From assembly GCF_900110115.1 (NCBI RefSeq), contig NZ_FOCM01000005.1, positions 246,348 through 310,347 on the forward strand: a DNA stretch of 64,000 nucleotides, read 5' to 3'. The position numbers were made by a program, and so were the translations under genes. The notes under the pieces are model-generated. The model made no database searches. It was given only the letters and a program-made list of their open reading frames with translations, and had not been told where the DNA came from. The stretch is from Palleronia pelagia. Its GTDB lineage: Bacteria > Pseudomonadota > Alphaproteobacteria > Rhodobacterales > Rhodobacteraceae. Shown here piece by piece: positions 50,032 to 58,542 of this stretch (positions are counted from its first letter, which is position 1; every line of letters begins with the position of its first letter).

Positions 50032-50944
50032 CATCGCGCTGGTCGGCATCGGCAAGATCGCCCGCGACCAGCACATCCCGGCGATCTCGGCCGACCCGGC
50101 CTTCCGCCTTGCCGCCACGGTCAGCCGGTCGGGCGGCGTCGACGGGGTCGAGAACCACGCCGACCTGCCCGCCCTGCTGGCGGCGCGGCCCGATATCCCG
50201 GCGGTCTCGCTCACCATGCCGCCGGTGCCGCGCTACGCCGCCGCCACGGCCGCCATCGCCGCGGGCCGCCACGTCATGCTGGAAAAGCCGCCCGGTGCCT
50301 CGCTCGCCGAGGTGCTGAAGCTGGACCGTCAGGCACGGGCCCGGGGCGTCACGCTTTTCGCGACCTGGCACAGCCGCCACGCAGAGGCCGCCGACGCGGC
50401 CCGCGACTGGCTGGCGGACAAGGCCATCCGGTCGGTGCGCATCGACTGGAAGGAGGATGTGCGCAAGTGGCACCCGGGCCAGGACTGGATCTGGCAGCCC
50501 GGCGGGCTGGGCGTATTCGATCCCGGCATCAACGCCCTGTCGCTTGTCACGAAGATCCTGCCGGTCCAACTGCACCTGACCGAGGCCACCCTGTCCTTCC
50601 CCGAGAACCGCGCCGCCCCCATCGCCGCGGCGCTGGCCTTCGCGGGCCCGGACGGGCTGAGCGCCGAAGCCGCGTTCGACTGGCGGCAGGACGGCGGCGA
50701 AGTCTGGCAAATCGAGATCGGGACCGATGCCGGGACGCTGACGCTTGTCGAAGGGGGCGCGCGCCTGATGATCGACGGCACCGAACAGACGGTCGAGGCC
50801 CCGGGCGAGTACCCTAGCCTCTATCGTCGTTTTGCAGAATTGATCGAGCAGGGTGAGAGCGACGTGGATCCCGAGCCGCTGATCCACGTGGCCGACGCCT
50901 TCATGCTGGGCGGGCGCGAGACCGTCGCCGCTTTCAACGACTGA
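50018..50944 (+). CDS. Gfo/Idh/MocA-family D-galactose/L-arabinose 1-dehydrogenase
   Basis: 308 residues from GTG 50018, with GGAGG 7 bases upstream. Oxidises C1 of an aldose to the lactone with NAD(P)+. Rossmann start LVGIGKIARDQHIPAI, then MLEKPPGASLAEVL (EKP motif with the conserved Lys) and the substrate half with DWKEDVRKWHPGQDWIW, QPGGLGVFDPGINALSLV, as in characterised galactose 1-dehydrogenases. With the dehydratase it forms the first and third steps of a non-phosphorylative aldose pathway; lactonase and the final aldehyde dehydrogenase are not in the window. Confidence 0.9.
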   Translation: MTVTDIALVGIGKIARDQHIPAISADPAFRLAATVSRSGGVDGVENHADLPALLAARPDIPAVSLTMPPVPRYAAATAAIAAGRHVMLEKPPGASLAEVLKLDRQARARGVTLFATWHSRHAEAADAARDWLADKAIRSVRIDWKEDVRKWHPGQDWIWQPGGLGVFDPGINALSLVTKILPVQLHLTEATLSFPENRAAPIAAALAFAGPDGLSAEAAFDWRQDGGEVWQIEIGTDAGTLTLVEGGARLMIDGTEQTVEAPGEYPSLYRRFAELIEQGESDVDPEPLIHVADAFMLGGRETVAAFND

Positions 50945-51056
50945 TGGAAATGCGCGGCAGGCAGGACAGCTGCAAAGGAGCCGCCGCCGGTCCCCGCGCC
51001 CGTTGCCTTGCCGTCAAAGCATAGAGCAGTGCACAAGGTCCAAATCTGCCTGAGCT

Positions 51057-52310
51057 TCACCCGGCAAGCGCGGTCGGACGTTGCATGCCCGGCCGAAGCA
51101 GACGCGGCTGAGGCGCCTCGAAGCTGAGCGCTCCGTTCTTCACGCCCCAGATCGGCCGGCCGATCTCGGCCACCGCATCGGCGCGGCAGGAGCATGGCAG
51201 GGCCACCAGGTCCGCGGGCGCCCCCTCCCGCAGCACCGGGTCGCGGCCCAGCAGGCGAAACGGCGCGTCCGTCACCATGGCAAAGCAATTCGTCAGCGCC
51301 TCGCGGCTGCCCAACTGCGCGACATTGGCGAACAGGTTCGCCATGCGCGGTAGCGAGCAGTCGCCGTAGGGCGTGAACGGGTTCAGGACATTGTTGGTGG
51401 CGACGGTGCAGCAAAGACCGGCCTCGTGGAACCGGTGGGCCGGGGCCACGCCACGCGGCACGCCGCAATCGTGATCGCGCCCGGTCATGAACAGGTCGGT
51501 GGCGGGCAGCACGGTCAGGGCGATGCCCGCGTCCCGCATAAGGGCGATGGTGTCGGCCAGCTGCTCGGGCGGAAGTATGGAAAGCTTTGTCACGTGACCG
51601 ATCGCGACGCGGCCCTGCATGCCATGTGCGATGGCCTCGCGCGCGACCCAGTCAAGGTGCCGCCAGCTCGTGTCGAGATCGAAATCGAGGTGGAAGTCGA
51701 GATCGACGTCATACTCCCGCGCCATGGCGAAAAGGCGCTTGATCTGACCCTCGGGATCGGTGTCGGTGTAGGGGCAGCCCCCCAGTAGATCGGCCCCCTG
51801 GTCCAGCGCCTCGCGCAGAAGCGCCTCGGTCCCCGGGTAATTCAGCAGCCCTTCCTGCGGAAAGACGCAGATCTGAAGCTCCACGCCCCAGGCATAGTCC
51901 GCCTTGAGCTGGCGCACGGCCTCGAACCCGGCCAGCCCCACGCCCGGGTCGATCTCGACCTGCGTGCGGATGAGCGTCGTGCCCTGCCCGATGGCCTTGT
52001 CCAGAACGCGCGCCCCGCGGGCATGGACATCCGCGGCGGTGAAATCGCGCTTGGCACTGCTGACCGAGTCGATGGCGCCCTTGAGCGTGCCCGAGGGGTT
52101 CGCGGCGCGGTCCATGAGGCACGCCTTGTCCAGGTGCAGGTGGCTGTCGGCGAACCCGGCGATGACCAGCCCGCCCTTCGCGTCCAGGGCCGGGGCGTCG
52201 GTGGCGACATGCGCCGCGATCGTCGCGATCCGTCCGTTCAGGATGCCGATGTCCCGGGGCGCACCGCCGTCTTCCAGGATCGCGTTGCGGATCACGAGAT
52301 CCAGCGTCAT
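51057..52310 (-). CDS. Cytosine-deaminase-like amidohydrolase
   Basis: 417 residues. Metal-dependent amidohydrolase fold: FADSHLHLDKACLMD (HxH metal pair, about residue 58), RTQVEIDPGVG, DLDFHLDFDLDTSWRHLD, IGHVTKLSILPPEQ (His ligand) and LPATDLFMTGRDHDCGVPRG (Asp ligand). C-terminal strand SRADAVAEIGRP-like returns to the beta domain. Closest in pattern to bacterial cytosine deaminase (CodA) relatives that act on cyclic or linear amides and imines. The start overlaps the LivMGF fusion gene by 4 bases, so the hydrolase probably acts on what that importer brings in. Substrate unknown. Confidence 0.85.
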   Translation of the reverse strand: MTLDLVIRNAILEDGGAPRDIGILNGRIATIAAHVATDAPALDAKGGLVIAGFADSHLHLDKACLMDRAANPSGTLKGAIDSVSSAKRDFTAADVHARGARVLDKAIGQGTTLIRTQVEIDPGVGLAGFEAVRQLKADYAWGVELQICVFPQEGLLNYPGTEALLREALDQGADLLGGCPYTDTDPEGQIKRLFAMAREYDVDLDFHLDFDLDTSWRHLDWVAREAIAHGMQGRVAIGHVTKLSILPPEQLADTIALMRDAGIALTVLPATDLFMTGRDHDCGVPRGVAPAHRFHEAGLCCTVATNNVLNPFTPYGDCSLPRMANLFANVAQLGSREALTNCFAMVTDAPFRLLGRDPVLREGAPADLVALPCSCRADAVAEIGRPIWGVKNGALSFEAPQPRLLRPGMQRPTALAG

Positions 52311-54832
52311 GCCACGACCTCCTTCATCGGGATCTCGTCCGGCTCGGTCGTGCCGCCGCCGAGATAGGCCGCGATCAGCGCCTCATCGCCCAGCAGCTCG
52401 TCCGCCGAGCCCTGGGCCACCACGCGCCCTTGCTCCAGCACGTAGGCGCGGTCGGCCACGGCCAGGGCCAGCGTCGCCATCTGGTCCACCAGCAGGATCG
52501 TGATGCCGTCATCGCGAAGCTCGGCCAGGATGGCGTAAAGTTCCTCGACCATGGCCGGCGCTAGGCCCAGTGACGGCTCGTCCAGAAGCAGCAGCCGCGG
52601 CTTGGCCATCAGACCACGGGCAATCGCCATCATCTGCTGCTCGCCGCCGGACAGCAGCCCCGCCGGGCTGTCCATCCGCTCGCGCAGGCGGGGAAAGCGG
52701 GCCAGGATCGCCTCGAGCTCGGAGACGTCGGGCTGGTCCTTGCGCTTGTAGGCGCCGAGCTCGATGTTCTGCGCCACGGTCAGGTCCGGAAAGACCTGGC
52801 GGCCCTCGGGCACCAGAACCAGGCCCCGCTCGACGATCTGGTGCGCGGGTCTGCCCTGGATGTTCTGGTCCTCGAGGATGATCTCGCCGGCGGTGGGGGC
52901 CATCAATCCCGACAGCGTCTTGAGGAAGGTCGATTTGCCCGCGCCGTTGGCGCCGAGAAGGGCCACCAGCTCGCCCTGACCGACCCGCAGGTCGACCTCT
53001 TTCAGCACATCGGCCGACCCGTAGCCCGCGCACAGCTTGCGGGTGATGAGCCGGTCCATCGCGCCGGGCACGTAATCCAGCTCGCGCGGGGGGGCGTCGA
53101 GCGTGCCCTCGCCCAGGTAGGCGGCGATGACCTTCTCGTTCGTGCGCACGGCCTCGGGCGTGTCGAAGGCGATGGGCTGGCCCGCGTCCATGGCGAAGAT
53201 CCGGTCCGAGATACCCATCACCATTTCCATGTCGTGCTCGACCAGCACCACGGCGATCCCGCGATCGGCCAGTTTGCGCAGGATCTCGGACAGGGCGCGC
53301 TTGTCGGCCTGCATCAATCCGGCGGCGGGCTCGTCCAGCAGCAGGACGTGGGGGCGCAGGGCAAGCGCGCGGGCGACCTCGACCAGCCGGCGGTCCACGT
53401 GGGGCAGATCATCGGCCGGCGTGCCGGGATCGCCGGCATACCCCACCAGCGCCAGAAGGCCGCGCGCCAGCGCCCGGGTTTCGGTGGTCGCCAGCGCCGC
53501 GAACGGCGCCCCGGGGCGGCCACGCGGCAGGCCCGCGATCACGTTGTTCTCGGCGCTGAGCGCGCCGAACAGGCGCGTGGCCTGGTAGGTCCGCGCCACG
53601 CCCAGCCGGGCGGTGGCGTGCATCGACCAGCCGGCGACGTCCTGCCCCGCCGTCTCGATGCGGCCGGCGCCGGGCACGTAAAAGCCCGAGACCATGTTCA
53701 GCAGCGTCGTCTTGCCCGCCCCGTTCGGACCGATGATAGCGGTGACCTCGCCCGGTCTCGCGTCGAAGGTCGCGCCGTCCACGGCCTTCAGCCCGCCGAA
53801 GGTGATGCCAAGGCCTTCGACCTTCAGCCCGCTCTTGGTGTCCGGACGGATGAACTCGAGCACCGTGTCCCGCGGCGCGGGCGGCGTCTTGTCGGGATAG
53901 CGCGGCAGGAAGGCCGCCACCGTGCCCACCAGCCCCCGTGGCGCGATCAGCAGAACCGCCACCAGGAGCGCGCCGAAGAACAGCAGCCGGTACTCGGCCA
54001 GGCCGGACAGCATCTCGGGCAGGAAGACCACGATCGCGGCCCCCGCCAGCGGCCCCAGCACGGTGCCCGCCCCGCCCAGGATGACCGCGAAGAGGAACAG
54101 GATGGATTGCGACAGCATGAAGTTCGACGGCGCGATGAATTGCATCAGCGTTGCGAACAGCCCGCCCGCCAGACCGGCCGCGCCGGCCGCGATGGCGAAG
54201 GCGGTGAGTTTCGTGACGAACGGGTCGAAGCCGAGAGAGCCTGCCGCGACTTCCTGGTCGCGCAGCGCGGCCATCGCCATGCCCCACCCGCTCGCGGCAA
54301 GCGCGCGATAGGCCAAGAGGGAAAGCCCGGCGAGAACGATGGAGAGGACGATCAGCTCGGTCTCGCCGAAGGTGAACCCGAAGATCCCGGGCATGTCGAA
54401 GCCCATGAGCCCGTTCTGTCCGCCGGTCAGGCTGCGCCACTCGATGGCGAGGTGCTCGACGATGAAGGCGAACGCGATGGTCACCATGGCCAGGAACGGA
54501 CCGGCCATCCGGACCGCCGGCACGGCGAGCAGCGCGCCCACGGCCGCCGAAAGCGCGGTCGCCAGCGGCAGCGCCAGCCAGAAGCTCACCCCCGCCTGCA
54601 TCTGGATCGCGTGGGCATAGGCCCCGATGGCGAAGAAGCCCACCTGCCCGAGCGACACGAGCCCCGTCAGCCCGAACAGCACGTTGAGGCCGACGCAGAG
54701 GATCGTCCAGATCGCGACGAGACCGATCACGAACTGCGTGTAGCCGCCGACCGCGCCCAGCGACAGGATCGCCGCCACCGTGAGGGCGAGGATTGTCAGG
54801 TCGAGGGTGCGGGTCCGGAGAAGCAATTTCAT
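52307..54832 (-). CDS. LivM-LivG-LivF fusion: branched-chain-type ABC permease and two ATPases in one protein
   Basis: 841 residues. Residues about 1-325 are a LivM-type permease (WTILCVGLNVLFGLTGLVSLG, in part GLNVLFGLTGLVSLGQVG, and LIAPRGLVG). About 345-595 is a LivG ATPase: Walker A GPNGAGKTT (about 370), VLLLDEPAAGL and VEHDMEMVM, but the signature is DDLPHVDRRLVEVARAL in place of LSxGQ. About 610-841 is a LivF ATPase with GANGAGKST (about 629), LSGGEQQMMAIARGL and LLLLDEPSLGLAP. LivM-LivG fusions are known; all three in one chain is less usual. The frame is continuous through both linkers. Confidence 0.92.
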   Translation of the reverse strand: MKLLLRTRTLDLTILALTVAAILSLGAVGGYTQFVIGLVAIWTILCVGLNVLFGLTGLVSLGQVGFFAIGAYAHAIQMQAGVSFWLALPLATALSAAVGALLAVPAVRMAGPFLAMVTIAFAFIVEHLAIEWRSLTGGQNGLMGFDMPGIFGFTFGETELIVLSIVLAGLSLLAYRALAASGWGMAMAALRDQEVAAGSLGFDPFVTKLTAFAIAAGAAGLAGGLFATLMQFIAPSNFMLSQSILFLFAVILGGAGTVLGPLAGAAIVVFLPEMLSGLAEYRLLFFGALLVAVLLIAPRGLVGTVAAFLPRYPDKTPPAPRDTVLEFIRPDTKSGLKVEGLGITFGGLKAVDGATFDARPGEVTAIIGPNGAGKTTLLNMVSGFYVPGAGRIETAGQDVAGWSMHATARLGVARTYQATRLFGALSAENNVIAGLPRGRPGAPFAALATTETRALARGLLALVGYAGDPGTPADDLPHVDRRLVEVARALALRPHVLLLDEPAAGLMQADKRALSEILRKLADRGIAVVLVEHDMEMVMGISDRIFAMDAGQPIAFDTPEAVRTNEKVIAAYLGEGTLDAPPRELDYVPGAMDRLITRKLCAGYGSADVLKEVDLRVGQGELVALLGANGAGKSTFLKTLSGLMAPTAGEIILEDQNIQGRPAHQIVERGLVLVPEGRQVFPDLTVAQNIELGAYKRKDQPDVSELEAILARFPRLRERMDSPAGLLSGGEQQMMAIARGLMAKPRLLLLDEPSLGLAPAMVEELYAILAELRDDGITILLVDQMATLALAVADRAYVLEQGRVVAQGSADELLGDEALIAAYLGGGTTEPDEIPMKEVVA

Positions 54833-54836
54833 GGGA

Positions 54837-55712
54837 TCAGACCTTCCGCAGGGCCGCCTGGCCGAAAAGCCCGTTGGGCTTCACGGCGAGCACCGCGATG
54901 AGCAGCGCGAAGGTCAGGATGTAGGTGTGGGACGAGCCGAGATAGGTCGTCACGAAGGCCTCGACCAGCCCGTAGATGAAGCCTGCGAGCATCACGCCCG
55001 AGGCCGACGTCATGCCGCCCAGGATCGCCACGGCGAAGGCCTTGATGCCGAACAGCGTGCCCATGTCCGAATGCACCGAGAAAAGCGGCGCGATCAGCAG
55101 GCCGGCAACCCCGGCCAGCATCGCGGACAGCGCGAAGGATCCCGAGATCATCATGGTCGTGTTGATCCCCATCAGGCGTGCGGCCTCGGGGTTCTGCACC
55201 ACCGCCAGCAGCGCGCGCCCCTGGCGGGTGCGGCGGAACAGAAGCTGCAGCGCCACGGCCATGCCGATGGCTACGACCGGGATCAGCAGCTGTTGCGGAT
55301 AGACCCCGGTGCCGAGGATCTGCCAGCTCGTCTCGACCAGCGGCGACGGCAGGCTGCGCGGCTCGTTTCCGAAGGTGAAGAGAACCGTGTTGTCCAGAAG
55401 AATGCCGCCCGCGACGGTGGCCATCAGCCACGCCTCGGAGCCCCGCACCGCGAAGGGACGGACGAGACAGAATTCGACCACCATCCCCATGACCGCACAG
55501 CCGAGCAGCGCCAGCGGATAGGCCACTATGACGGGAAGGCCCGCCCGCTCGGTCAGCACGAAGCCAAGCACGGCCCCCAGCATGACCATCGAGCCTTGTG
55601 CGAAATTGACGCGCGAGCAGACGGAATAGGTGATCTGGAAGCCCAGCGCGATCAGGCCATACATCGCCCCAAGGCCGATTCCGGTCACGAGGGCAGTCAC
55701 GAAAAGGGTCAT
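54837..55712 (-). CDS. Branched-chain amino acid-type ABC permease (LivH)
   Basis: 291 residues, about eight helices. LivH blocks: GLGAMYGLIALGFQITYSV, NFAQGSMVMLGAVLGF, VVQNPEAARLMGINTTMMI (cytoplasmic loop) and AVAILGGMTSASGVMLAGF. It pairs with the LivM domain of the fusion protein, whose gene starts 4 bases downstream. Substrates of such systems range from amino acids to urea, amides and aromatic acids. Confidence 0.92.
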   Translation of the reverse strand: MTLFVTALVTGIGLGAMYGLIALGFQITYSVCSRVNFAQGSMVMLGAVLGFVLTERAGLPVIVAYPLALLGCAVMGMVVEFCLVRPFAVRGSEAWLMATVAGGILLDNTVLFTFGNEPRSLPSPLVETSWQILGTGVYPQQLLIPVVAIGMAVALQLLFRRTRQGRALLAVVQNPEAARLMGINTTMMISGSFALSAMLAGVAGLLIAPLFSVHSDMGTLFGIKAFAVAILGGMTSASGVMLAGFIYGLVEAFVTTYLGSSHTYILTFALLIAVLAVKPNGLFGQAALRKV

Positions 55713-55740
55713 CTGGCGCTCCGGGCTGTGGCCGTCAGGG

Positions 55741-55766
55741 AAAAGGCCCCCGGCGCCGACGCCGGG
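55741..55766 (-). terminator. Stem-loop attenuator between livJ-like and livH genes
   Basis: On the minus strand CCCGGCG (55766-55760), TCGG loop, CGCCGGG (55755-55749), then GGCCTTTT ending at 55741. A weak terminator after the binding-protein gene. Confidence 0.65.
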
Positions 55767-55816
55767 AGTGTGTCAGCGGCGGCCCGGTGGGAAAGCCAGG
55801 GCCGCCGCGCGTGCGC

Positions 55817-56989
55817 TCAGTCTTCGAGCGGGACGATCTCGCCCTCGACGAAGTTGGCGAAGATGTAATCCTGCGGCCCCAGGGCGTCCTGATCGTCCGG
55901 CGTGAACGGCTTGTCGTAGGTCTTGATGACGCCCTCGACGCCCTCGATCTCGTACATGGCCTCGCGGATCGCCGGGCCCTCGGTCGAGCCCGCCTTCTCG
56001 ATGGCCGCGGCCAGCAGCAGCGTCGCGTCATAGGCGTTGGCGATGCCGGTGGCGGGCGTCACGTCGGCCAGGCTTTCGATCTCGGGAAACTTCTCCTGCA
56101 GCTCGACGAAGAGCGGATGCTCGGGGTCGGTGAACAGGAAGGTCTGGATGAAATGCACCTTTTCGCCCGAGGGGCCGGCCAGCTCGGTGAAGCGGCCGCC
56201 GGCCGGACCCCAGTGCGACGCGATCGGAACGTCCCAGCCCATGCGGTCGAGCGACTTCACCACCTGCGCCGAGGGGGCCACGTTGGCCACGAGGAACAGG
56301 CCGTCCGCGCCGTTTTCCCGCAGGCGCGTCAGTTGCGGCACGACGTCCACGTCGTTCGATTCGAACTTCTCGATGCCGGCATGTTCCATGCCGCGCTTTT
56401 CCAGCGCCTTGGTCAGCCCGGCCTCGTTCGACTCGCCCCAGGGGTTGTTGATGAGAATCATGCCCGGCTTTTCCGAGCCGTATTTGGTGACGAGATACTC
56501 GGTGATCGCCTCGTCGACGAATTCATCCACGGCCGAGACGCGGAACACGTAGTTCTCCTCGGCGCCGTTCTTGGTGATGGGCGTGCCCGCGGCCCAGGGG
56601 CCGATGAACGGCACCTGCGCGTCGTTCGCGAAGGGCACGATGGCCAGCGACACGGGCGTATCCAGACCGCCGATCATCGCGGCGACGCCTTCGCGCTGCA
56701 CCAGTTCGCGCGCGGCGATCAGGCCCTTGCCCGGGTTGCTTTCGTCGTCGCGGCTGACCAGCTCGAGCTCGCGGCCCAGCACGCCGCCCTCCGCGTTGAT
56801 CTTGTCCAGCGCCAGCGTGATGCCGCGCGTGATCGCCTCGCCCGACTTGGCGGATTGTCCCGACAGGGCGGCGACCAGGCCGATCTTGATCGGATCCTCT
56901 TGCGCGAAGGCCGGAATGGCCGTGCTGAGCGACAGCGCGGCGGCCCCCGCGATCATCAGGCGGCGGGTGAGCGGGAAGCGGTTGGGCAT
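55817..56989 (-). CDS. Branched-chain-type ABC periplasmic binding protein (LivJ family)
   Basis: 390 residues from ATG 56989 (GGAGAC 6 bases upstream). Twin-arginine-like but probably Sec signal, cleaved after IPAFA (about residue 29). Type 1 binding fold: IKIGLVAALSGQSAKSGEAI, GGVLGRELELVSRDDESNP, AAMIGGLDTPVSLAIVPFAN, PFIGPWAAGTPITKNG and ILINNPWGESNEAGL. First gene of the leftward operon binding protein, livH, livMGF, amidohydrolase. The ligand is not evident; an N-containing compound hydrolysed by the amidohydrolase is a fair guess. Confidence 0.9.
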   Translation of the reverse strand: MPNRFPLTRRLMIAGAAALSLSTAIPAFAQEDPIKIGLVAALSGQSAKSGEAITRGITLALDKINAEGGVLGRELELVSRDDESNPGKGLIAARELVQREGVAAMIGGLDTPVSLAIVPFANDAQVPFIGPWAAGTPITKNGAEENYVFRVSAVDEFVDEAITEYLVTKYGSEKPGMILINNPWGESNEAGLTKALEKRGMEHAGIEKFESNDVDVVPQLTRLRENGADGLFLVANVAPSAQVVKSLDRMGWDVPIASHWGPAGGRFTELAGPSGEKVHFIQTFLFTDPEHPLFVELQEKFPEIESLADVTPATGIANAYDATLLLAAAIEKAGSTEGPAIREAMYEIEGVEGVIKTYDKPFTPDDQDALGPQDYIFANFVEGEIVPLED

Positions 56990-57119
56990 CGTGTGTCTCC
57001 GTGAGCAGGACCAGGTGATGCAACCAGAGGCGCGGGACCGGGCCGCGCTGTCAAAAGAAGCAAAGCACGAAACGGGACCTTTTCCCGCGTGGCCCCCGGC
57101 TCTGCCCAAAGATCGGGCG

Positions 57120-57133
57120 AATTGCATGCAATT
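57120..57133. promoter_or_regulatory. Palindrome, candidate GntR/FCD operator
   Basis: AATTGCATGCAATT is a perfect 14-bp palindrome in the 225-base gap between the divergent livJ-like gene (start 56989) and NTF2-fold gene (start 57215). A partial second copy, CGCATGCAGATTGC, lies at 57149-57162, about 28 bases away with AT-rich DNA between that looks like a promoter. The GntR/FCD regulator encoded at 57647 is the obvious candidate protein. Confidence 0.65.
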
Positions 57134-57214
57134 TTTGTATTTATTTATCGCATGCAGATTGCGCGGCGCCGGATTTGTGGCACGTCTCGAATCGCCGCAA
57201 CGAAGGAGAACGCC

Positions 57215-57637
57215 ATGCCCGCCCCCCTTGTGACCGACTACGACGCCCTGCCCGACGAGGCCCGGATCGTGCACGATTACCTCGAAGCCTCGATGAAACC
57301 CGACCCCGAGCGCGCCGCGACATACATGGCCGAAGGTGTCGTCATCACCTTCACCGGTGGCCGGGTCTTTCATCATCCCTCCGGCCCCACAGGCTTCAAT
57401 GCGATGCGCTATGCCTGGGTGAAGAAGGACATGCGCCAGTTCGACGTGGCGCAGGGGGCCGAGGGCACGGTGGTTTACTCCACGGGCTATCTTTACGGCG
57501 AATGGCCCGACGGAACGCCGTTCGAGGGCAATCGCTACGTGGACCGTTTCGTCGTCGAGAACGGCAAGATCGTGAAGATGGACGTCTGGAACGACAGCGC
57601 CGAACGGATCCTGACCGCCCGCGGCATCGAGGCCTAG
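57215..57637 (+). CDS. NTF2-like (SnoaL fold) protein
   Basis: 140 residues from ATG 57215, with AAGGAGAA upstream. One compact domain: IVHDYLEASMKPDPERAATYM, in part VHDYLEASMKPDPERAATY, then EGVVITFTGGRVFHHPSG, YSTGYLYGEWPDGTPFEGNRYVDRF (in part GTPFEGNRYVDRFVV) and KMDVWNDSAERIL. The fold serves as small hydrolase, isomerase or binding protein. Placed between the transporter operon and its likely regulator, so it probably takes part in the same catabolic route. Activity unknown. Confidence 0.8.
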   Translation: MPAPLVTDYDALPDEARIVHDYLEASMKPDPERAATYMAEGVVITFTGGRVFHHPSGPTGFNAMRYAWVKKDMRQFDVAQGAEGTVVYSTGYLYGEWPDGTPFEGNRYVDRFVVENGKIVKMDVWNDSAERILTARGIEA

Positions 57638-57646
57638 CGCGCGGCG

Positions 57647-58357
57647 TCAGCCCTTCTCGCGCACCGTGCTGGCATAGGGTTCCAGCGCATCGAGATGCGA
57701 AAACCCGTTGATGTCGGCCCCGTTGAACTGCGCCCGCGCGGCGACCTGGTCGAGATGCAGCCGCGCGATGCGCTGGGCTTCGGCCACGTCGCCGGACCTC
57801 AGCGCGGCGACGATGTCGCGATGTTCCTGGATGCCGCAATGGGTCGAGTGGGGCCGGGAGAATTGCGACAGGGTGAAACCGCAGCGATAGCCGATCTCGT
57901 TCACGTAGCGGATCAGGACCGGGCTGCCGGTGAGCTCGGCCATCAGGATATGGAACTCGGTCGCGAGCCGGATCGAGATGGCCGATGGCCCGGCGCTCGC
58001 CTCGTCTTCGCGGGCGATGTGATCGTTGAGCGCGGCTTCCTGCTGGGCGGTCAGACCCTTGGCGAGCCGCGCGATGACGAGGTCCTCGACCTGGGCGCGC
58101 AGCTCGAACAGGTCCCGCGCCTCTTCCAGGCTGGGCTGGGCGACGGCCGCACCGCGATTGTGCCGCAGTTCCACCAGGCCCTCGACCGCGAGACGCTCCA
58201 GCGCCTGGCGGATGATCGTGCGGCTGGCGCCGAAACGCTCGCCCAGGGAATCCTCGGGCAGTTTCATTCCCGGCAAAAGGGCCCGCTCGAGGATCGCGGA
58301 TCGCAGGGCCACGCAGATCAGGTCGGTCCGGTTCTTCTGTTTCGCGCTGGGTGACAT
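57647..58357 (-). CDS. GntR-family regulator, FCD subfamily
   Basis: 236 residues from ATG 58357 (GAGAGA upstream); ATG 58390 would add 11. The winged helix: LRSAILERALLPGMKLPED, SLGERFGASRTIIRQALER and LAVEGLVELRHNRGA. The all-helical FCD ligand domain has the usual metal/ligand His residues in ATEFHILMAELTGSP, IQEHRDIVAALRSGD and ARLHLDQVAAR. These often bind organic acids. Convergent with the NTF2 gene, 9 bases apart. It may bind the 57120 palindrome. Confidence 0.88.
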   Translation of the reverse strand: MSPSAKQKNRTDLICVALRSAILERALLPGMKLPEDSLGERFGASRTIIRQALERLAVEGLVELRHNRGAAVAQPSLEEARDLFELRAQVEDLVIARLAKGLTAQQEAALNDHIAREDEASAGPSAISIRLATEFHILMAELTGSPVLIRYVNEIGYRCGFTLSQFSRPHSTHCGIQEHRDIVAALRSGDVAEAQRIARLHLDQVAARAQFNGADINGFSHLDALEPYASTVREKG

Positions 58358-58542
58358 CAGGTCTCTCAAATTCTGCACGGCCCGGATCATGAATGTGCCC
58401 GCGCGGACGCCCGCAACTGGCGATGCCGCACAATGCTAAGGGCCCCTCCGGCGAGGTTCCAGCCCAAGGCGCGGCTGCGGTGCGATTATCCGCAACCGTG
58501 CCTCCTGCACGAGGCGCCGCAATCGCGGACGGGACCGGCGGC

